This document shows positions 58,061 to 64,000 of a stretch of 64,000 nt of DNA, piece by piece (the stretch's first letter is position 1; the number at the start of each line of letters is the position of its first letter). The DNA is from Corythucha ciliata. Lineage: Eukaryota > Arthropoda > Insecta > Hemiptera > Tingidae. Below the pieces are notes generated by a model, which saw nothing but the letters and a program-made list of their open reading frames with translations, had not been told where the DNA came from and did not search any database. The DNA lies in the NCBI GenBank assembly GCA_038030265.1, contig CM075939.1, positions 38,173,253 to 38,237,252 on the forward strand, read 5' to 3'. The position numbers and the translations under genes are program-made.

Positions 58061-59480
58061 GCTCTATTGAGGAAAATTTGCAGCTAAAAAGAGAAAATAT
58101 ACCGTGTCCCCAGTTTCGTTTGGTCCTTAAGTCCAGTAAAGTGCTGATCGGCAAATTACAACTTGCTGACGTAGCTATAAAAATCGATACTATTTGTGGC
58201 TATAACTGCGAATAATCGCTTATTTTTAGTCTCTCGTTGCAACTTCCAGACTAAAATTGAGAAAAAATGACTGATACGCGGTGCATGGAGGCCATTATAC
58301 GAATAAATTGTTGAAATCTACGCAAAAGTGTTATTTTTGGACCAACCTCGCGGTTAAAATTGAGAAAACACGCTATAAAACTGACAAAAAAGACGTTTTC
58401 AGGTTAAAATTCGGACAAAGTGACAAATTCACAACTGACATTGCGTCACCCATTCACGTATAGAATGCTATCCTAGAATGGGGAATGCTAGCCGCAAGGT
58501 ATAGAAATCACCGCAAAATTTGCAGAAAACGCTATTTCACTGCTGAAATTGAGAAAAATCGCTAATTTGCAATTTGCGAATATAACGTTGAGGGAAAACG
58601 TTAATTCGCAGATACAATTGAAGGAAATCATTAATTCGCGGCTAAAATTGCAAAAATCACTAAAGCGCGACTACAATTAAGGAAATCGCTAATTTTCAGT
58701 TCAAATTGGAAAAAGTAATAATTCTCTGCTAAAAATTAAATAAACGGCTAATTTTCAGCCTAAATTGTGAAAAAGTGCTAATTCACTGCTAAAAATTGAA
58801 CAAATTGCCAGTTTACCGCTAAAATTGCGCAAAACACCAATTCGTGACTGAAATTGAGAAAATTCGCTAATTCACAGGTTTGAAACGCTACCACGCTGCT
58901 AAAATAAAAAAAGCGATAATTCGCGGCTGAAATTGAGACAAATTTTATTTGCGTCAAAAACGGAATAATTATACCCCATTCGCGGTTTCTGAAGACGACT
59001 TTTGAGGTTGAAATTGAGAAAAAAACACTAATTCGCGGATAAAACTGAGAAAAATCGCTCACGCATAGCGTATAGTGAACCAAAAAAGAATCTCAATTTG
59101 TGAAAAGCGCTCCATTTCACTGCTAATATTGAGGAAAACACTTAAGAAAAATGCTAACTTTCAGCAAAAACTGAGAAAAGTGCTAATCCCTTGATAAAAC
59201 ATTTGATAAAAACGCTAATTTGCTGCTAAAATTGAGGAAAACGCCAAAACTCGCCGTAGAATATTAAGAAACATCGCTCACGGGATAAAAACGCTACTTT
59301 GCTGCTAAAGTTGAGAAAATGCGCAAATTCGTGGCTATGCTATGAGAATGAGAAGGTCAAAACCGCTAATCCGCGGCTGAAATCGTGAAGAACGGTACAA
59401 GCGGGAAAAATTGTGAAAAGCGCTAATTTGCGGGTAAAGTTGACAAAAATCACTCATTCATGGCAAAAATTGATAAATTT
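58060..59480 (-). repeat. Minisatellite, inverted block
   Basis: Dominant family inverted (CGCTAATTCACAGG, CGCGGCTAAAATTG). The first 350 bp parallel 46770-47090 and 48176-48260 unit by unit, but without the 1082-bp transposon, giving an empty-site comparison. Confidence 0.85.
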
Positions 59481-59560
59481 GTGGCTTAAACTGGTCATAA
59501 TATCGCCGTATTTCGTCGGTGGACAGAAAAGGGGAAATAGTGGTAATTTGTGTTTACGTT

Positions 59561-59639
59561 GTGTGGAGTCTATGCAACCAAACAAATGTATTCCCTCGAA
59601 TAATGATGCATTTTGATAGGTTGCATAGACACCACACAG
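59561..59639. repeat. Inverted repeat, 19-bp stem
   Basis: GTGTGGAGTCTATGCAACC (59561-59579) pairs with GGTTGCATAGACACCACAC (59621 region) with one mismatch around a ~40-base loop. It may be a small foldback element or an RNA hairpin. Confidence 0.6.
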
Positions 59640-60379
59640 CACAGACATGGAGCTTGTGAGCGGCCTTTAGGGATTAATATAGTAATTTTGATCTCGGGCA
59701 AGGCTATGATTGGGCCAGCAAGATTTCCGGTATATTCAAGAGTGGGTGGAATCATAGTTAAAACGTGAAATTACCCCCTCCCCTCCTCACAACGAGATTT
59801 CAAAGCCGTAGGTTCAAAGTGTACACCACTGGAGTTCGCCATAAATTTCACGATCCCAAAATTCAGACGACGCTTTCAACCCCCACCCCACCAAGTTTGA
59901 CCTCTTTGGCATGTTATTCAGAACGCCGCCAAGAATTTCCGAAAACGGTGCGCACCCGACATGGACTTGAGTCCGTGAGAAAAAGCCTCGTTCCGAGCAG
60001 ACCTTAAAAGACCGTACTGGCGAGGCCTTTAAAATCGACCAAATCAATGGCTGAGCAATTTTTCGGTCAATTTACAGGCAGCCGCTCAGCATAGCGTTAA
60101 AGCGGCAAACCAGGGTTCCCTTAGTAAATAGGCCGAGGGACTCAAACAGCATCCGGCTGAAATCACCGAAACACCTTCACAAAAGGTCGTTTCCCCGCGG
60201 AAAAACTCGAGGAAATTGTGCAGAAAAGTAAACTCGCGGTTGTGAAACACTGAACTACCAATCCGGTGTTTCGCGTCCAGGACGAAAACATCAACGTTGC
60301 ATTCTGTGAGTTGTATAATATAATTTTAACTCAATGCGACCATTTGGGGCAAGCAGAACTTAAGAACAAAGTCGATTTT
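59640..60379. other. Unassigned sequence upstream of the LINE zinc knuckle
   Basis: Contains a broken plus-strand frame (NVAFCELYNIILTQ near 60290-60335) and RRQEFPKTVRTRHGL near 59930. It could be the N-terminal part of the LINE ORF1, but no motif proves it. Confidence 0.3.
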
Positions 60380-60399
60380 TAATATAAAAGATAAGATCG

Positions 60400-60984
60400 A
60401 ACCTTTGGAGAAGAGCTACAAATCTCATTCCGCAGTGTAAGAACTGCCAAGGGTTCAACCATTCACGAACCTACTGCCAGCGAGAAGCGAGGTGTGTTAA
60501 CTGTGCTGGGAAGGTACCGCTTCGAATGAGACGGCCGTTCGTGACGGTGATGATCTGTTCATCAACGGTTTTTGACGGTGACGGTGAACGTTTTTTGTTT
60601 ACAATGAGCGTGAAAACTACCTGGACGCTAGACGGTGACGAAATCGTAAATAATACTGTCCAAAAACGACTCTACTCTGATGTTAAAAGAAAATACTACC
60701 AAATTCAACACCAAAATCAACACCGTCACGATGGAAGAGGAGCCGCTTTCTGTTTACCGCTATCTAGGCAACTATGGCTTGATTTAAAAGGGAAATTTTC
60801 TTCCGTAATATTACGGCACCGCTTTTCTAGGAAACAAAGCTTGACTCGGAGGGGCTGGGAAAAAGCAAGCTGCAAGGATCATTCAGAAAGTCCAACCAAA
60901 TGCTAGGCAAACAATTGTTCCGACTAAAAAACAAACGTCCTATGCTGGAGTAGCGAGCGGCCATCCGGTTCCATCCTCAGTCAG
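60400..60984 (+). pseudogene. LINE ORF1 nucleic-acid-binding region
   Basis: RRATNLIPQCKNCQGFNH then SRTYC gives an exact CX2CX4HX4C knuckle (Cys codons at 60436, 60445 and 60475, His at 60460). A second knuckle begins (CVNCAG) but then the sequence changes character. From about 60860 ORF1-like sequence returns in another frame (ARIIQKVQPNARQ, TSYAGVASG) and ends in TGA. The stretch 60513-60853 between them is not recognisable and may be an insertion. ORF1 proteins coat LINE RNA. Confidence 0.75.
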
Positions 60985-61099
60985 TTGATAAAATGCTCAC
61001 TCTACTATTGGAAATTGTGAACGAGCAAAAAAGAACCAACAATCTGTTGGATTAGAGGGTTAGTGCCCTCTGAAAGAGCCTAAAAGTTAAACGCAAATT

Positions 61100-61750
61100 A
61101 TGAAACCTCAAAATACTGTGACATTAGCAGCATGGAACGCAAATGGACTGGGGCAACATGCTTCAAAATTTGAGTTCTTTCTCCATCAAGAAAAAGTTGG
61201 TATCTGTTTGATCTCGGAAACGCATTTCACAAGGTCATCTAACATGAAAATCAAAGGCTACTCGTGCTATCGTGCGGACCACCCAACAGGTAGACCTCGA
61301 GGAGGAGCAGCCATCTTCATAAATAGCACCATTCAACACTACGTGAAACCCTGTATCCAGGAAGAGTTACTGCAAGAAGCAACAGTTAAAGCATCCGTAA
61401 ACAGCAAGAGCTGTAGCATTTCTGCCATCAACTGCCCTCCCAGATACGCACTGAAAAAAGAGGACTACTTATCGTTAATGGATAGCCTGGGTGCTAATTT
61501 CGTCATCGGCGGGGATTTCAATGCAAGGAATACATATTGGGGCTCGAGGCAAACAACCACAAAAAGACGAGAGTTATTCTCCGATGGGAGAAGAAAAAAT
61601 TACAGTTTTCATTCTTCAGGAAAGCCTACGTATTGGCCCAAGAACCCATTAAAGACTCCTGATCTCATTGATTTTTTTTGGTCAAGGTAGTATCGGACAA
61701 ATTCATTCACGTAGAAGCCTGTGGCAGTCTTGTCAGATCATTCTGCTATT
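61100..61750 (+). pseudogene. LINE ORF2 endonuclease (AP type)
   Basis: Open for 196 codons. Active-site words are in order: AAWNANGL (Asn), ISETHF (Glu), GGAAIFI, GGDFNARN (Asp/Asn), then DLIDFF and, after in-frame stops near 61690 and 61712, SDHSAI (Asp-His). The enzyme nicks target DNA for target-primed reverse transcription. The stops and likely compensating frameshifts between DLIDFF and SDH disable it. Confidence 0.92.
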
Positions 61751-62371
61751 GTTCTTACGATTAGCGGCTCAATCATTTTGAAGGAAGACCGGCCAAGGCT
61801 AGTCACTCAACGCACTAATTGGGATGTTTTCAGGGAATACGTTGCCTCTAATATTGACCTTTCAGTCCTTCTAAAATCACCGGAACAGCTAGAGGAGGAA
61901 GCTGGGAACTTTGTCAAATGTATTCAGCGAGCTACTTCAGCCACACTACATATCCCCGTGAGGTTAGAGAGCTGGTTAGGGAAAAAAGAAAGGCGAGTAA
62001 AGTCTGGCAAAACAGTAGAGCTCCTTGTGACAAAGCAAAACTGAATGAGCTAATGACTCGGCTTGACGCCCTGAGCAAGGAAATCAAGCAAGAAACACAC
62101 GCCAGACTATTGATGGGATTAACTCCAGGAAAGGACACGGATTACTCCCTGTGGAAGATAACTAAAGCAGCGCAAAGAACACATTCCTCCGATTAGAAAG
62201 CTGGACGGGGAATGGGCCAAAGGTCCCCGAGAGAAAGCTGAACTATTTGCAGAGCACCCAGAGGAAACATTTATGCCGCTGCAAGGGGAAAGAGATGAGG
62301 AAGACTTGCCGGCGCTGCCTCAATCAACGTCTTCGCAATATATGTATAAGACCGGTAACGTTTAATGAGCT
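61750..62371 (+). pseudogene. LINE ORF2 linker and RT N-terminal region
   Basis: The frame 61721-62044 continues after the endonuclease. The linker helix region then appears in another frame (VRELVREKRKASKVWQ, KDTDYSLWKITKA), then in a third (REKAELFAEHPEETF), then IRPVTFNELK just before the MITE. At least three frame changes. Confidence 0.8.
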
Positions 62372-62374
62372 TAA

Positions 62375-62573
62375 GGTCTGCCGTCCACTGGAAGCGATTT
62401 CGAGCGGTGCTACAACGCGCGACAGCTAGCGTACATCCCAAAGGCTCAAATTGAATGTGACATCGTCCACTGCAGGCTTAGCTGCAGTGAATTCAATGTA
62501 TGCCATTTTGTATGTACGCTCGTTGCCGCGCGTTGTAGCGCCGCTTGAAAACGCTTCCAGTGGACGACCGGCC
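62375..62573. mobile_element. 199-bp palindromic MITE inserted in the LINE RT (TAA duplication)
   Basis: The left arm GGTCTGCCGTCCACTGGAAG and the reverse-complemented right arm GGCCGGTCGTCCACTGGAAG pair for about 65 bp, including GCTACAACGCGCG. TAA flanks both sides (62372-62374, 62574-62576), typical of PIF/Harbinger. Removing one TAA copy and the element would bring the LINE reading frame on each side into register, confirming the insertion boundaries. Confidence 0.9.
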
Positions 62574-63088
62574 TAAAGATGCAATAAACAATCTTGAAAC
62601 AAATAAAGCTCCTCAAAACTGGGAATGTCGTCAAAATACTCCCGGAAGTAGGAATGCGTCTGTTACTCTACCTCGTAAACGCATCGCTGAGACTCACATA
62701 CGTACCTCGTTGCTGGAAGGTGGCAGCAGTGACCATGATCCTGAAACCTGGTAAGGAATCATGTGAGAAAACGTCGTACCGGTCATTGTTACCAGTGATC
62801 TCCAAACTCGTCGAGAGTTTACTCGTGAAGAGATTAAAACTCATAGTCAAAGACAAGGAGCTTATCTCCAATCACCAGCTCGGGTTCAGGGAAAAGCACT
62901 CCACCATTGATCAAGTGCATCGCATTACTCGAGTAATTGAGGACTCTTTAGAGAGGAAGCAAGTCTGGACGAGCGTGTTTCTTGACGTTTCCCAAGCATT
63001 TGATAAAGTCTGCCATCAGGGTCTGCTGTACAAACCCTGCGGAATAAATGAGGAAAAGAGCCAGACCGACGAAATTTGCTCTTTATAA
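62574..63088 (+). pseudogene. LINE reverse transcriptase, fingers and palm motif A
   Basis: AINNLETNKAP follows the MITE, then a frame change near 62615. Open frame 62594-63088 carries VPRCWKVAAVTMILKPGK, SYRSLLPVISKLVE, LISNHQLGFREKHST and VFLDVSQAFDKV (palm motif A with catalytic Asp). All are classic Jockey-group RT blocks. The sequence departs from RT after LLYKPCG, so motif C is missing. Confidence 0.92.
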
Positions 63089-63649
63089 TGTGCCAATACT
63101 AAACTCCGTCATGTAACGTCAAGTTGGACTTTTTTGAGTGACAAAACGCTGCGAAATGGGTGCCGGGTGTGCCTGATTCACGTATGAAACAACTAAACGG
63201 GTGGAATTGCTCTTTATAGAGGGAGGCAAAGGCGGAACGGGTTCTTGGAATTAGCCACAATGGTAAAATTGGGTTCTGTGGTGTCAAATCCACTGAATTT
63301 GGACTTGTAAAATATCTTAACCCACGAAAGTTTTAGCTGATTATCGACCTGCAACATTCTATTGTCCGTACTAATTTATTTTCCCATAATGCCTCGCAGA
63401 GCGACATGGGTAAGAAAATAAATGCAAAATCACAACAAAAACTACAGAAACAACACAAAATGCTTTGACCTTGAAATATTCAAATAGTCATAATCAATTT
63501 CCAAATATGAACTGATTTATTTATAATTAAACAATTAGGAATTAATTGTAGAAGAGACATATGGAGAAGAAGTGAAGGGGATTATAACGATGTATGAAGG
63601 ATTATAACAATCTTCCGGGGGAAGGAAAAATAAACAAGACGGTTGAGGT
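63089..63649. other. No gene; probable LTR or downstream region of the right-edge Gypsy
   Basis: Near 63601-63609, ATTATAACA read on the minus strand gives TGTTATAAT, a plausible LTR start a short distance after the pol stop. GGATTATAAC occurs twice (63579-63588 and 63599-63608). The other LTR lies outside the window, so the limits cannot be set. Confidence 0.35.
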
Positions 63650-64000
63650 TCAGTAACGGAGCCAATCGGGTTTTCTTTTTATCCGTGTTGATCTTCGCAG
63701 TTCGTCGATTGTTGGTTCGCGAAGTTCTTGGTTGGAGTCTATGCTTTCTCTTTCCTCCGCTGTAAAAGGCTGAAAGGTGTCTTCATTCGAAATAGCATTT
63801 GGAGGTCTTGGTCGAGATATGAAGAAAGATGCATCTTCGTCGAAATCATTGGATCTAGTAGGTGGACACTTTGTTTTGGTAACCTTTCCTGGCTGAATTG
63901 TTCGCTGACTTCTAATTGGAGAGTTAGGTAGTCGTCGAAGATGATCAATGTGTCGGCGATGAATCTTCCCGTTGATTTCAACATCATAGATTGAATTTCC
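63650..64000 (-). pseudogene. C-terminal end of a second Ty3/Gypsy pol, entering from the right
   Basis: The minus strand is open from the window edge to a TGA at 63652-63650 (116 codons). It starts with YDVEINGKIHRRHIDHLRR, the post-integrase segment (x-W/H-R-R-H-x-D-x-L-R) typical of Ty3/Gypsy pol, continues through a Pro/Ser/Asp-rich tail, and ends with RRSTRIKRKPDWLRY, the usual basic R-R-S-x-R terminus. The frame is intact within the window, so the element could be better preserved than the one at 28869. Only the end is visible, so completeness is unknown. Confidence 0.85.

Larger units (their letters stand above)
60380..63088 (+). mobile_element. Jockey-like LINE, decayed and 3'-truncated
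   Basis: In order on the plus strand: ORF1 zinc-knuckle region, ORF2 AP-type endonuclease, linker, and reverse transcriptase up to palm motif A. The RT stops near 63088 before the YADD box, and no 3' tail is seen. Frames are broken at several points, and a 199-bp MITE (62375-62573) lies in the RT region. It is inactive. Confidence 0.88.

Noticed and set aside
60526..60906. 126-codon frame as an independent gene
   Set aside because: It spans the disrupted part of LINE ORF1 and has no recognisable domain.

Overview
The window reads as nuclear DNA of an animal, most likely an insect. It is AT-rich, has almost no long open frames, and carries GT-AG splice sites and several eukaryotic transposon classes. 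Its one recognisable host gene is the 3' end of an arthropod-type 5-HT7 serotonin receptor. A sap-feeding hemipteran is possible, but I cannot fix the species from the sequence alone. No bacterial operon, rRNA gene or CRISPR array is present.

Host gene. Two plus-strand exons (52994-53238 and 53314-53467), separated by a 75-bp intron, encode the end of intracellular loop 3, TM6, TM7 and the cytoplasmic tail of a biogenic-amine GPCR. The exons for TM1-TM5 are not visible anywhere to the left, so much of 1-52993 may be a very long intron. Two anonymous minus-strand open segments (12486-13020 and 45953-46153) have coding-like composition but no recognisable family.

Tandem-repeat background. Roughly a third of the window is made of very degenerate 25-35 bp units in blocks. 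The dominant family has the core TTTTAGCCGCGAATTAGCG plus a T-rich spacer. It lies in forward orientation at about 230-780, 2389-3300, 8936-9978, 10480-10720, 15780-19640, 21860-22500, 36985-37320, 39910-40015, 40645-41220, 43240-44600 and 50650-50835. It is inverted at about 7330-8400, 22500-23350, 46770-49640 and 58060-59480. Other families with the same architecture but different words fill 5750-6720, 23920-24180, 27030-28860, 33245-34250, 38960-39530, 40020-40640, 42580-43080 and 50220-52150.

Mobile elements. A decayed but end-to-end Ty3/Gypsy-type LTR retrotransposon lies on the minus strand at 28869-33239, with 98/99-bp LTRs, a 5-bp target duplication, a tRNA-Leu-type primer site and gag-PR-RT-RH-IN in order. 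The C-terminus of a second Gypsy pol enters from the right edge (63650-64000, minus). A Jockey-like LINE (about 60380-63088, plus) is frameshifted, 3'-truncated and interrupted by a foldback MITE. A small LINE RT relic lies at 26813-26990. At least nine inverted-repeat DNA elements are nested in the tandem repeats. They include a probably recent one with 97-bp perfect arms (43565-44004), a matched pair of 135-bp copies in opposite orientation (35331-35465, 55879-56013), and two related larger elements (781-2388, 9979-10479).

The history that can be read is that tandem arrays came first. DNA transposons and retroelements then inserted into them, often leaving clean array-element-array junctions, and one MITE later inserted into the LINE. 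No gene cluster or functional pathway beyond the receptor is supported.
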